Shown here: in pieces, positions 44,175 through 53,016 of the stretch
How the letters are laid out: the number at the start of each line of letters is the position of its first letter
Position numbering within the stretch: position 1 is the first letter of the stretch
Source: Melieria omissa
Taxonomy: Eukaryota; Arthropoda; Insecta; Diptera; Ulidiidae
NCBI GenBank assembly: GCA_963971225.1
Contig: OZ020270.1
Coordinates: forward strand, 28,457,123 to 28,521,122
Direction of reading: 5' to 3'
Length of the DNA: 64,000 bases
Position numbers and translations under genes: made by a program
The notes under the pieces: model-generated
The model's input: only the letters and a program-made list of their open reading frames with translations
Told to the model about the DNA's origin: nothing
Database searches by the model: none

Positions 44175-44231
44175 GTTGTCGGTGAGTCATTGCTGCCGTG
44201 GTAGAACTTGTGGTGCTGTCGGGCCAGCTGC

Positions 44232-45485
44232 CTACATCTGTGTGGTGTCTGCTGCCCGGCCTGGCTCCAGGGGGCCTGCACGTGTAGGAGCAGAATTGCT
44301 GCCAGAGCTTGAGCGACACAGTAATGTGTTGTGCTTCTGCTGACAGATGCTGCAAACACCAGATGAACACTTTCGAGTCCCGTGTCCATCACCCAAACAG
44401 TTGAAACAACGTGATTGGGCCTTAGCAAAGTTCCACCGCTGTTGAACGGGAAAACTTCTGAATACCTGGCACCCTATCAACCCGTGTGACAAGGCGCAGC
44501 AAGGACAAACAGTGGTGGCTGATTGTGAGGCGGGCCCAGCTACATGAGCCCTCATGGTGCGTTGAGCGTTTTGGCCCCTCGCCGGTAGAGCAGCGGTCCT
44601 GGACTGAGCTGCCCTGGAACCGATAGATGTCGCAGCCTGCAGATGGTCGGCATACTCTTCGATGTCGACCAGCATTCTCATCACGACCGGCACATCGTCC
44701 CCTCTGTCTCTTAGAGCCCACTGGGAGCCCGTATTACTTGGGACCTTCCGCATTAGGAGCGGGAACAGCAGCGCATCCCATTGGTCAGTCGGTAGCTTCA
44801 GCACATCCAGTGCCCGAATCGTGCCGCGAGTGACGTCAACTACATTACGAATATTCCGCTGGGTCTCCTCTGGATGAGACGGAAGATCAAACAGCCGACC
44901 TACGTGCGCCTCAATGAGTCTGCGTGGATTATCGTAGCGACGTCGGAGCTCTTGCCACAACAATTCGTATCCTCCTGTGTACACACCACCCATCATGGGA
45001 ACCGCCTCCGCACTGATGCACTGCCGCAGCCGACTCAACTTGTACGTGTCGTCAACGTCCACCCGATTGTGTACCAACGAGTCGAACAGATCTCGGAACG
45101 CCAACCAGTTCTCCTGACGACCATCAAATGAAGGAAGCTTGATCGGGTCCAGACGCACATCATGTAGCTGACCATGCATTCGGGCCGACTCAATATCGGG
45201 CCGCTCGTTCAGTTCGGCTGCCATCAACCGCTGCAGCCGGACGCAAACTTCATCATACGTGCCCTCGACTTGCGCCATCAACTCTTCGTGACTAGGTAAT
45301 TCATCACCAGTAGCTGCACCAACCAAGTCCAAATGTGCCTGCGCAAAACGGTCGAAGTGCGTTTGCATCCTACGAAGCGTATGCTCAATCTTAAACTTGT
45401 CTGGAGCATAGCCATCCACGTCGGTCTCAGCTTTGATGCGCATAATCGAGGCCTTCTCAGAAGCACGAATATTGAGCTGCGCCAT
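44232..45485 (-). CDS. gag: H gag
   Basis: 417 residues from ATG 45485, the first after the primer site; an earlier ATG in the same frame lies inside the LTR. It contains the BEL-type gag domain (LDPIKLPSFDGRQENWLAFRD, LSRLRQCIS, LWQELRRRYDNPRRLIE) and C-terminal zinc knuckles (CFNCLGDGHGTRKC, CSICQQKHNTLLC). It ends at TAG (44232-44234), in the same frame as pol, with a second in-frame TGA 15 codons later, both before the protease. Either decay or stop-codon readthrough could explain this. Confidence 0.88.
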   Translation of the reverse strand: MAQLNIRASEKASIMRIKAETDVDGYAPDKFKIEHTLRRMQTHFDRFAQAHLDLVGAATGDELPSHEELMAQVEGTYDEVCVRLQRLMAAELNERPDIESARMHGQLHDVRLDPIKLPSFDGRQENWLAFRDLFDSLVHNRVDVDDTYKLSRLRQCISAEAVPMMGGVYTGGYELLWQELRRRYDNPRRLIEAHVGRLFDLPSHPEETQRNIRNVVDVTRGTIRALDVLKLPTDQWDALLFPLLMRKVPSNTGSQWALRDRGDDVPVVMRMLVDIEEYADHLQAATSIGSRAAQSRTAALPARGQNAQRTMRAHVAGPASQSATTVCPCCALSHGLIGCQVFRSFPVQQRWNFAKAQSRCFNCLGDGHGTRKCSSGVCSICQQKHNTLLCRSSSGSNSAPTRAGPLEPGRAADTTQM

Positions 45486-45500
45486 TGCGCAACTATTTCT

Positions 45501-45519
45501 TTCCCGGGTTTCGGCACCA
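45501..45519 (-). promoter_or_regulatory. H primer-binding site (tRNA-Phe)
   Basis: TGGTGCCGAAACCCGGGAA on the minus strand, four bases inside the LTR, is complementary to the 3' end of tRNA-Phe (…CCCGGGTTTCGGCACCA). Confidence 0.75.
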
Positions 45520-45523
45520 AAAA

Positions 45524-45749
45524 TGTAAAGAAAACGCAGTTGGTTACGCTTAACTTTTATTTTAATTTCCTTCGTCTGCTCAGTAGCAGCTTTCAAATTC
45601 AACTACCCGATTTCCCTGCGACAACCGTCCAAACGGGAGTCGCTGACAACGCCGACCAACTCAGCATTCAGCCAGCTGAATCGCGGCATTGCCCGATCAC
45701 ACTGAGACGACGTTGCCATCCCAATCCATTGTGTTCCCATTCTCTAACA
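45524..45749 (-). repeat. H 5' LTR
   Basis: 226 bp; one visible difference from the 3' LTR (TGTAAAG here, TGTAAAT there). Confidence 0.92.
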
Positions 45750-45754
45750 CCCAC

Positions 45755-46045
45755 GCTTGCCCAAACTGATTACGCTGCTTCTGCTTATGCTGCGATTAAC
45801 TAAGTGAAATTTGAGTGTGCAAAATGCATTGACTGTCGAATGGAATTTGTGTGTGCAAAGTGCATTGACTGTCGAATGCATTGACTGTCGAATTGACCTT
45901 GAGTATGCAAAATGCATTCACTCCCGAATGTTGGATAACACTGGCGCGTGATATTAACACTTGCAGCGGTGGGAATCGAGCCCAATTCTGCCGTGGGAAC
46001 GTTTGACATTGTTTACATAATATTTATATGTGCAGAGTCTGAACA
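45755..46045 (-). repeat. G 5' LTR, outer piece
   Basis: Continuation of the G LTR after H; includes repeated TGCATTGACTGTCGAAT motifs also present at 34680-34745. Ends GAGTCTGAACA followed by the GTTAG duplication. Confidence 0.9.
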
Positions 46046-46050
46046 GTTAG

Positions 46051-46225
46051 ATTTGTGAGTCGTCTTTTTGTGCACGTGCCGCTGTCGTAACGCCGCTGTC
46101 GGAAGAAGATCTTGCAAGAAAAGGAAGGTGGCAGCAGTGCTGTTCGGCTCAGTGCTGCCAGGCTCAGCTTTCGGCTTTCGACATGTGCAGCGTTGCATTT
46201 GGGAGCCTAGATGCAGCGCGCCACA
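46051..46225 (-). repeat. F 5' LTR, outer piece
   Basis: 175 bases matching 29983-30157, with two visible differences. The ATAG duplication follows at 46226-46229. Confidence 0.9.
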
Positions 46226-46229
46226 ATAG

Positions 46230-46781
46230 TACCGTATTTGGTTGGCTATTAGCCTCGGTGCAGCTGCTTACGAATTTCGCCACGACTTCGTTCATGTCGC
46301 TGAACTGGCCGGATTCCATGATTATTTTTACTTTTTCATTGGTTGCATTTTTTGTAATTGCTTTTACTGCCACTTCGGTTGAGTATTGCGTTGCTACAGT
46401 TGGTGGTACACCGTCAGACATATATGCGTTTTGGAGGGTTTTTGTAAGCTCCTCAATTTCTTTGACGTAAACATTGGCGCTTTTATTGTTTTGTCTGATA
46501 TTCATAATTTTGGCAGTGATTACTTTGGCTGATTCGCCTTTAACTGACGTTTTTAATTTAGCTATCACTTCTTGTAGGGTTGTTTCTGTAGTAATGAGGT
46601 TTCTTGTTGCCCCTTTTAGTTTGGTTTTTACTATGCTGACTGCAAGTGCGTCATGATTTTCTTTTATTGCTTCTAGGATATTTAAGGCATCTAGAAAGCT
46701 GGTTAAGTTTTCTGCCTTGCCATCAAAATCTGGTATCAGCTTTGCTGGTGTATTAAGGAATTCTACGGCTGTTTGTGGCAT
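46230..46781 (-). pseudogene. gag: E gag, capsid part
   Basis: Open minus frame from ATG 46781 with a 412/mdg1-type capsid (LIPDFDGKAENLTSFLDALN, ATRNLITTETTLQEVIAKLK, INIRQNNKSANVYVKEIEELTKTL). It continues beyond the F insertion into the Asn/Arg-rich nucleocapsid at 29888. The ORF as read (to 46164) runs falsely into the F LTR. Upstream gag sequence in other frames connects it to 47032-47229. Confidence 0.82.
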
Positions 46782-47031
46782 TGTGATATTTTCTTTTACG
46801 TTGTTTTGATCGGAGTTTTCTGTATCAGTGTCGTATTCCGTGTCCTCCTCTAGAGGGTCTATGTCTGAATTGCTGTCAGTGTCTTCTTTAATGTTAGGGT
46901 TTAACTCGTCCTCTAGCCTTTGAGGTATTTTGATTTTGATCTTTAGGTGGGAAAATACTTTAACTAATTTATCCCTCTCTGTCCAGAATATTTTTTTGGG
47001 CTTCCCTTTTGTGGCTTTCGGTAAATTTTTT

Positions 47032-47229
47032 TTAATTTGTATTTAATATTTCTCGAATATTATTGAAATTACAAATTAAAATTTCAGTATGTTTTTCTAC
47101 CGTCTCAGGTCTAATGTTCCGATTGACGTTGAGGCATTTATATGACTGCCTAAATTCTGTTCTGTATTTGTCTATTTCGGTCGTAATTTCCTCCCATTTC
47201 ATAGCGTCATTTGTGGCGAGAGTAAACAA
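47032..47229 (-). pseudogene. gag: E gag, N-terminal fragment
   Basis: 65-residue frame (MKWEEITTEIDKYRTEFRQ) upstream of the capsid on the minus strand, probably the natural gag N-terminus, separated from the capsid frame by stops and an A-run near 47025-47040. The 250 bases between (46782-47031) encode a Lys/Glu/Ser-rich low-complexity linker in shifting frames. Confidence 0.55.
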
Positions 47230-47306
47230 AATGTTTTAAATATGGGAAAATAAAGTGCTTAAACCTTATCGAGGTTGTTAGCAATGGAGAAAGCCCGAAC
47301 GGCTTT

Positions 47307-47480
47307 CTATTTTAAGCCCTGAGTGTGAATTTTATAAATTTTGAGTATGGCGAGGATTAACATCACTATTGCGATGATCCATAGCGGGGCTTTCAAATCC
47401 GAACTGGTTGTTATAGTTTCGTTGACTTCATTTATTACGTTTGCTGTGGGTTTGTTGAGTTTTGTCTGTTGGCCACCCAT
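47307..47480 (-). CDS. E small membrane-protein ORF upstream of gag
   Basis: 57-codon intact ORF (ATG at 47480, stop TAG at 47307-47309) encoding a short hydrophilic N-terminus (MGGQQTKLNKPTANVINEV), one hydrophobic helix (APLWIIAIVMLILAILKIY) and a basic tail. Small ORFs of this kind precede gag in 412/mdg1-group elements. Their role is unknown; a single-pass membrane peptide is the reading from sequence. The first residues MGGQQ might form an N-myristoylation-like motif, which is inference. Confidence 0.72.
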   Translation of the reverse strand: MGGQQTKLNKPTANVINEVNETITTSSDLKAPLWIIAIVMLILAILKIYKIHTQGLK

Positions 47481-47582
47481 GGTTAGTCTTTAGTGTGCAG
47501 TCTTTGTATGTGTTTCTTTTCGTATATATCTCAATTCATGTTTCATAAGTTTATAGGGGAATGTTCCCGGTTGTGTGCCATA

Positions 47583-50195
47583 CCCGGTTGTGTTCCACCC
47601 ATAATTTTTGACGTGTTCGCTTAGATGGCGGTGGGAAAATATTGTCAACGTTTAGTCTCAATGTAAGGCAGTTTTTCAGTAAACATCGAAACGACAAAAC
47701 CCATTGCTATATTTTCGTCAGCATTGGTGTGTATAAATCATCAAAAATAATTTCTTCTCCTTGTTTAACAATCGAGTTTTGGAAGTGTAAATCGTGGAAA
47801 AAAGGTAAGTCAAATGTTTGTAAACTCAGTTCATAACCTCTATGTTACTATTGCAAAGTATTTTTTATGATATGTTTGTCTCGAAAAGAATTGAAAAATC
47901 ATTCGTAATATCGTGTCATTCCCGGTTGTGTGCCACGCACGTACCCGGTTGTGTGCCACACAGGAAAATCATTCTTTCAACATTGTAATGTAAAGAAAAG
48001 TGCAAGATTCTGATATTTATTGGTTATCAAGCACAGAGGACCTTACCCGGATCTATTTCATCATGACAAGTAAAAAGAAGGCTGCAGAATCAAAGGAAGA
48101 AGATGTTGCTGCCATCCTCAAAGCGATAAAAGACGTCAAAATCGAAAAAAAATTTGTAAGAGCTGCCGCACGCGAATACAACATCTGTAGAGTCAAGCTG
48201 GGCCGATATTTAAAAAGATTGGATGAGAAATTCGAAGATATTGCAACAATTTCCGATGCTGCGCTTTTGGACGCCATTCGAATTTTTCCAAAACATTTTC
48301 CATCAAACATGGTATGTAAAAAATGCAAATATTTTAATCCTTTTTTTCAATAATTAATAATAAATTTTCCTTTATTCTTTAAGGCATTTACACAGGATCA
48401 GGAGCGTGAGCTCGAGGTATACGTCAGAAAATGCGTGAACCACTACTATGGACTAAGCATGACCGAATTTAGGCAGTTAGCATATCAGTTTGCTGTAAAG
48501 ATTGGCTCTCAGTACGCTGAAGAATGGAAAGAGAAACAGCTGGCTGGAAGGCATTGGTATTATAATTTTATGAAACGCCATAGCAACCTCACTCTTCGAA
48601 CACCAGAACACACTAGCCTGAACAGAGTGAAAGCGTTTTGCCCTGAAAATGTTGCCGACTTCTTTAAGAAATATGACTCCGTTATGTCCACAACCAAATT
48701 CGACGCGGCAAACATATGGAATATGGACGAAACTGTTTTCACAACCGTACCGAATAAAGTCGGGAAAGTTATTTGCATGCGTGGCATCAAGCGAGTGGGA
48801 CAAATAGCGTCAGCTGAACGTGGCACGACTGTGACCATGGCACTCGCTATTAATGCAACCGGCAACAGCATGCCACCATTTTTTCTGTTCCCGCGTAAAA
48901 AAATGCAGTCCACTTTTCTAGACAATGCTCCTCTCGGATGCGTTGGCTTTGCGAACTCGTCAGGCTGGATGGCACAACCAGAGTTTTTGCTGTTTATGAA
49001 ACATTTCATTCGGTACAGCAAGGCTTCCAAAGAAGATCCAGTCTTGCTGTTACTGGATAACCATGGTTCACACTTGTCGGTGGAGGCTTTGGATATGGCT
49101 GCAAATAGTGGTGTGACACTGTTATCGTTTCCACCACACTGCAGCCATAAAATGCAGCCACTCGACGTCTCCGTATACGGGCCTGTCAAGACATATTATA
49201 GATCTCAGTGCAATGCCTGGCTCAAGAACAATGCCGGCAGAGTTCTGGAGATTCGACACATCGCTGGACTGGTCGCTGAAACTTTGAAATTGGCGCTGAG
49301 CCAAAAAGTTATAACTTCCGGCTTTGAAAAAACAGGTATATGCCCGTATAATCCGAATTGCTTCCAAGATCATGAGTTCGTAGAAGCTGTGCAAGGTGGC
49401 GAGAACAAAACTGAGACCGCAGTGGAATATGAGCTGCATGAAGAGGATCAGCGCCGTATCATCATCGAAGCCGATGCTTTGGATTTAGCAGTTGAAAAGG
49501 AAGTCGTAACATCTGAAGCTTCAAGTGCAACCGTCGGTGATGCTTCTAAGTCAAGGACCATCAGCTTGTCTTCAATACTGTCTGACATAGGTCCATTGCA
49601 GGCAGCCTCACCGAAAAAACCGTCCAAGCGAGGCCGAAAAGCAATGCAGTGCACCATTTTAACCTCGCCAGAAAATATTGCTGCATTAAAAGGGAGAAAG
49701 CTCGCCCAAACAACAAAAAAAGCCACCCCTAAGAAAATCAACACCAAGAAAGCCACTCACAAGAAAACCACCCACAAGAAAGCTGCTCCAACGTCGCCAG
49801 TTACACCGCCAGCAAAACGATCAAAGAAATCATCGCCAAATGCAACGTCATCGGATGAAGACGAGTTTTGCATTATTTGCTTGAAAAATATGCCACGCAA
49901 ACTGACTAGCAACAACTCCATCGCATGTAACACATGTGAAAGACCTGTGCATTTAAAATGTGCCAATATCCGTAACAGCTTTTACACGTGCATTCATTGC
50001 GACTCGGACTTCTCTGAATAAATAAATGTAAATTCGGACTTCTCTAAATAAATAAATGTAAATGTTGAATTAATGATGCTAAAAATGTTTAAAAAATTAA
50101 TTAATTGCATTTCAATATGAATTTGTATGGTTTTTACTTTATATTTGTAGCCTACTTATACTCCAAACAGGTTTTTGACGTGGAACACAACCGGG
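47583..50195 (+). mobile_element. Pogo/Tigger-like DNA transposon
   Basis: Perfect inverted termini TACCCGGTTGTGTTCCAC (47581-47598) and its complement (50180-50197), including a TA at each end, enclose about 2.6 kb with a spliced pogo-type transposase. Extra copies of the motif CCCGGTTGTGTGCCA lie at 47566, 47921 and 47944. The copy at 47566 lies outside the TA-defined end, so the true left end could be slightly different. The left flank is the E leader; the right flank (50198-50321) shows nothing recognisable before the D LTR. Confidence 0.75.
48063..50021 (+). CDS. Pogo-type transposase with C-terminal PHD finger (two exons)
   Basis: Exon 1 is 48063-48311 and exon 2 is 48384-50021, joined across a 72-bp intron (GTATGT...TTCTTTAAG|GC), giving an uninterrupted 628-residue protein. 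N-terminus: psq-like helix-turn-helix (AILKAIKDVKIEKKFVRAAA). Second DNA-binding region (CENP-B-like) about 84-160. DDE_1 catalytic core with Asp at 198 (NMDET), 308 (LLDNHGSH) and 344 (MQPLDV), spacing DD35D as in pogo. A Lys-rich KKATHKK-type repeat tract precedes a C4HC3 PHD finger at 576-628 (CIIC, CNTC, HLKC, CIHC). No disabling mutation is visible. A domesticated gene is possible, but matching terminal repeats favour a transposon. Confidence 0.85.
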
Positions 50196-50197
50196 TA

Positions 50198-50321
50198 CAT
50201 TTTTTTTTGCCAAAAAAAGGTATGTTGAGAAAATGGTCATTATTTTTTTGTTTGCAACAGGAACGATATACTTTCTTGAGTAAGTTGTCAGGTACTGAAA
50301 TTAGCTCTCGAACGGTGTGCA
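50198..50321. other. Unassigned spacer between pogo and D LTR
   Basis: 124 bp, AT-rich, no coding or terminal motif recognised. It may be E leader, pogo end or other host sequence. Confidence 0.4.
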
Positions 50322-50626
50322 AGTTAAATTTTTATTAAGTAAAAATCATAAAAAAAAATATATTTTCTTCAGAGGCTATGCCTCTGCACTGTTCTGAGTT
50401 TATTTCTCAACTAACTTTACAATTTTTGCTTATACTAAAGTCACCTAATTCTATCGCCGTTCCCTTTGATTGCACTTCGGCAGCTGAAGCAATTTGATCC
50501 ACTGCTGATGCTGTGTTGGAATTTGCGTGGGACCAAACGCTAGCACTTGCAGCTGCAGTTCTTCGAACGCTTTGTCAGCGAAAAGCGTGTGGCCGGCGAA
50601 GTTTTGAATTTTGGCCGTGCTAACTA
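50322..50626 (-). repeat. D 3' LTR
   Basis: 305 bp; on the coding strand starts AGTTAGCACGGCC after the purine tract GAGGAGAGGGGT (50625-50636) and ends ATTTAACT. The partner LTR is outside the window, so the outer edge rests on the terminal motif only. Confidence 0.75.
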
Positions 50627-50641
50627 CCCCTCTCCTCAAAT

Positions 50642-51402
50642 TCAAACGTCCTCGTTTGATGTAGTTGATCTGCTGAAGACTTGGTTTAGGCCATCTATTG
50701 CTGTTTCCGATAATGTGATTCGCTTGTGTCTATTGGAGTTTTTCTTAATAAGTGCGTAACCCAAGGGAATCATGAATACTATTATTATTGTAGTTATGAG
50801 TCCGATGTTAATGGCAAATTTGGTTTTATTAGCCTTTTCTAATGTGTCGATGTGTCTTGAATTGTTTACGTTCAGTTGATTCATCATTTCTAAAGAAAGA
50901 ATCTCCTCGACTGCGTTTGGTGCTACGTTTGAGGGCTGTAGAACTGCTGGCATCGGTTTACTTCCAGATATTTCAATGGTGGAATAGTTTTTGTTGCAAA
51001 TTTCGATGGTGACATTGTGGTGGCGGATGACGAATGTCCCGTTGAGGTTTGTGGGTTCGCCATTGATCAATATTGTGCCGTTGAATTGATTAAGGAATAG
51101 AAGATCCTGGGATATCTCCTCTATTGTCGGTATGTGTTGATTATTTACCTCCGTGCAATTGGGCAAACGACTTTTGATTAAATTAATTACACATGTGTTT
51201 TTGCTTATTTCTATTATATTATTAGGAGAACATATCGCTAGGTTATTGTAGGTCTTACATTTATCTTTGATTCCAAACGTTTTGTTCTTACATTCTAAGA
51301 TTGAGTTAAAATTTATTTTATTAATTTTGTCATTTCTTTTTACTGCTCTAATCAGCATTGTATTACAAGATTCATCTTCCACTGTAGGAAGGCTTATTAT
51401 AT
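50642..51402 (-). pseudogene. env: D env, C-terminal part
   Basis: Open minus frame for the distal ectodomain of an errantivirus envelope, with cysteines and sequons and a motif NGTFVIRHHNVTIEIC. A membrane segment near the C-terminus (INIGLITTIIIVFMIPLGYAL) and a short cytoplasmic tail follow. The stop lies just before the purine tract and LTR. Separated from the N-terminal part by element J; the first residues read into the J LTR are spurious. Confidence 0.82.
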
Positions 51403-51843
51403 TGATACGATGAGAGATTCTGTGCCGCACTGTACAGGAATGCCTTTCTCCGCACGAATGTTTTCCAAGCATACTTTTAGGCATGCACTGTGAAGTACAG
51501 AAAAACTGTTATAAATTCGCTTGGTATAGTCCGATATGGCAAGGATGGTTCTCGAAATGGGCTGTGCGAGAATAGTCGAGCGTTTTCCAATTAGAAGTGC
51601 AAGAAACTTCGGCGCGATAAGAAAACTGGTATAAAAGCAGCAGTGGCAGCGCAAGGGGTCGAGTCGGTGTTGAGCAAGCAATGGGGAAACATGCAATAGT
51701 AGTAGTGTAAAGTAGAACAAGTGCAAATTTGTAAATAAAGCGATTGTTAGTTTTGACTACGTTGCGCTGGATAACTGAAGTTGTTTTATTTTCAAATACA
51801 ATCAAAACGAACCGTCGATAACGAACTGGGGAATTTCGTAACA
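51403..51843 (+). repeat. J 5' LTR
   Basis: TGATACGATG...TTTCGTAACA. Promoter-like TATAAAAGCAG near 51632, polyadenylation-like AATAAAG near 51735. The same LTR family occurs at 3358 and 59649. Confidence 0.93.
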
Positions 51844-51845
51844 TT

Positions 51846-51860
51846 TGGTGTCAGAAAGTC
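51846..51860 (+). promoter_or_regulatory. J primer-binding site (tRNA-Leu)
   Basis: TGGTGTCAGAAAG two bases after the LTR matches the complement of the tRNA-Leu acceptor end (TGTCAGAAG context), as in mdg3/micropia-type Gypsy elements. Confidence 0.65.
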
Positions 51861-51905
51861 AGGATTGTATTACTGAAAGTAAAATAAAATTATAAAAACG
51901 CAGAC

Positions 51906-52513
51906 ATGGTTAAACTGGAGCTGCTGAAGGTTGACCAGCTGAAGAAGGAGCTGGCTGCCTGGAATTTGCCGACTGCTGGCGGTAAGGTGGAGTTGCAGCT
52001 GCGTTTGCGAGAGGCGTGTGAATCACGAGGCATCGATTGGGCTGCACACGAGTTCGGAACGCAGGAACAAGAGGCGTCGGCCAAAGTGGAGGAATCGCCT
52101 GCGGGTGCTGCGTCGATGCAAAGTACGACTGCAGCGGCTGCGCCACCACAAGCAATGGACATGAGCCAGCTTATGGTTGCAATGAGAGGCATGTTTCAGG
52201 AAACTTCTGCGAAAATTGAGAGTGTCAGTCGTGAAAATCGCGAAATGTCGGCGCAAATGGCAACGAAACTGGAAACGACGAATCAAGAAATAGCAAGAAT
52301 GGAAACGGCGACCCGTGAAATATCGGAGCAAATGGAAGCGTGCAACCGAGAAATGGCGACAAATTCTGCTCGCATAGAACAGAAGGTGGAGGAAATTTCC
52401 GATAGACTGAACGGGAAAGTTGAGCATCTCGAGACGCGAATGGACAAATGGGATAAACGAGTTGACAGTCTGGAGGAGCGGCTTAGAGAGGTACAGCTGC
52501 GAGCAAGAGTGCA
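51906..52513 (+). pseudogene. gag: J gag, N-terminal part (SAP motif, coiled coil)
   Basis: From ATG 51906 the frame begins with a SAP-like motif (LKVDQLKKELAAWNLPTAGG), usually a DNA/chromatin-binding helix pair. An Ala/Ser linker and a long coiled coil with repeated EN/REM/ETATREIS heptads (residues ~85-200) follow. It is cut by the R1-type insertion at the 13-bp target GAGCAAGAGTGCA (52501-52513). The uninterrupted frame continues at 58089 in phase, so this is the front of a 718-residue gag-IN protein. A SAP motif is an unusual start for Gypsy gag. Confidence 0.8.
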
Positions 52514-53016
52514 TTGAATGTCGTATTTTTAACGTGAGTGCCGCCACAGTGTGGCCTAACCCCACGGTGCTCAAAAGCACAGCGTATCAAAATTAAGCAT
52601 TGATAAGCGCCCCGAGAGCAAGCTCCCGGTACCAATTGGGTTAATGTAAATGGACATTTCCCCTCCTTGGTAGGGATCGAGGCCTATCTAAACCTCTGCC
52701 GTGCTATGGGTCCGGCACCCGGTTGTAAACGCAACTCCACGCCGAGTCGAAACTCTACCCGCATTTGGGTGTTAAACCACGCCACCACGGAACTCCCCGA
52801 GGGGGCCATTCCCATAATCAGGCTGAAGCACAAGGCTCCAGGGGCACCCTGATTCCCGTGGTACCAGACAAAGCCTCTGGTCAGACCTCGTAGCCGTGCT
52901 ACTACCAGTTGAGCCCCATTTAGCTCGTGGACTGGTGACCACCGCACCGCACTTGACCTCATTCACGTGCGCATTCATTCATCCACTCAATAGACCGGCC
53001 CCCCCACATAGCCCGC
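52514..53016 (-). other. R1-type 3' UTR
   Basis: About 500 bp without coding, GC-rich, with several short inverted pairs (for example TGGTAGCACGG/CCGTGCTACCA-type segments around 52705 and 52892). Structured 3' ends are expected for recognition by R1-type RT; none is proven here. The terminal bases are AAAAATACGACATTCAA on the coding strand rather than a poly(A) tail. Confidence 0.5.

Larger units (their letters stand above)
39968..45749 (-). mobile_element. H: BEL/Pao retrotransposon, nearly complete
   Basis: 5.78-kb minus-strand element inserted in the G 5' LTR with the 5-bp duplication CCCAC (39963-39967, 45750-45754). LTRs are 226 bp (39968-40193 and 45524-45749; TGTAAA...CTAACA) and differ at one visible position. 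It has a primer site, an intact gag frame and an intact 1328-codon pol frame separated by in-frame stops. It is the innermost and therefore youngest LTR element of the central nest. Confidence 0.93.
34273..46045 (-). mobile_element. G: BEL/Pao element with env, internally deleted
   Basis: Minus-strand BEL/Pao element inserted in the F LTR with duplication GTTAG (34268-34272, 46046-46050). 3' LTR 34273-34898, env, integrase, a gag/RT/RNase H deletion fusion, minisatellite leader, tRNA-Trp-type primer site, and a 5' LTR interrupted by H. Most of gag and the RT core are missing, so it cannot replicate alone, yet the env and integrase frames are open. Confidence 0.9.
29889..46225 (-). mobile_element. 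F: CsRn1-like Gypsy element, host of the BEL nest
   Basis: Minus-strand LTR element inserted in the E gag with the 4-bp duplication ATAG (29885-29888, 46226-46229). 3' LTR 29889-30157, pol, gag, tRNA-Trp primer site, and a 5' LTR split into 34179-34272 and 46051-46225 by element G. Without G it is about 4.56 kb. Protease/RT sequence and the tRNA-Trp primer site fit the CsRn1 clade. LTRs (269 bp) differ at two visible positions. Confidence 0.88.
19853..47580 (-). mobile_element. E: 412/mdg1-like Gypsy element, split by insertions
   Basis: Host element of the central nest, minus strand. Pieces: 3' LTR 19853-20144, 3' region, integrase, RNase H, RT and protease 20471-23790, nucleocapsid/protease 29392-29888, gag 46230-47229, small membrane ORF 47307-47480, leader up to about 47580. 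An LOA element (23800-29382) and element F (29889-46225) interrupt it. The 5' LTR is not seen; a pogo element abuts the leader. LTR ends (TGTTGT...ACAACA) and the small ORF upstream of gag match the 412/mdg1 group. Confidence 0.85.

Noticed and set aside
48063..50021. Interpretation of the pogo-type gene as a host gene
   Set aside because: Perfect inverted termini with TA at both ends and a full DDE core make a transposon the simpler reading; domestication is kept only as a possibility.
52023..52580. Minus-strand 185-codon frame opposite the J gag
   Set aside because: Antisense shadow of the coiled-coil gag; no domain, and composition mirrors the heptad repeats.
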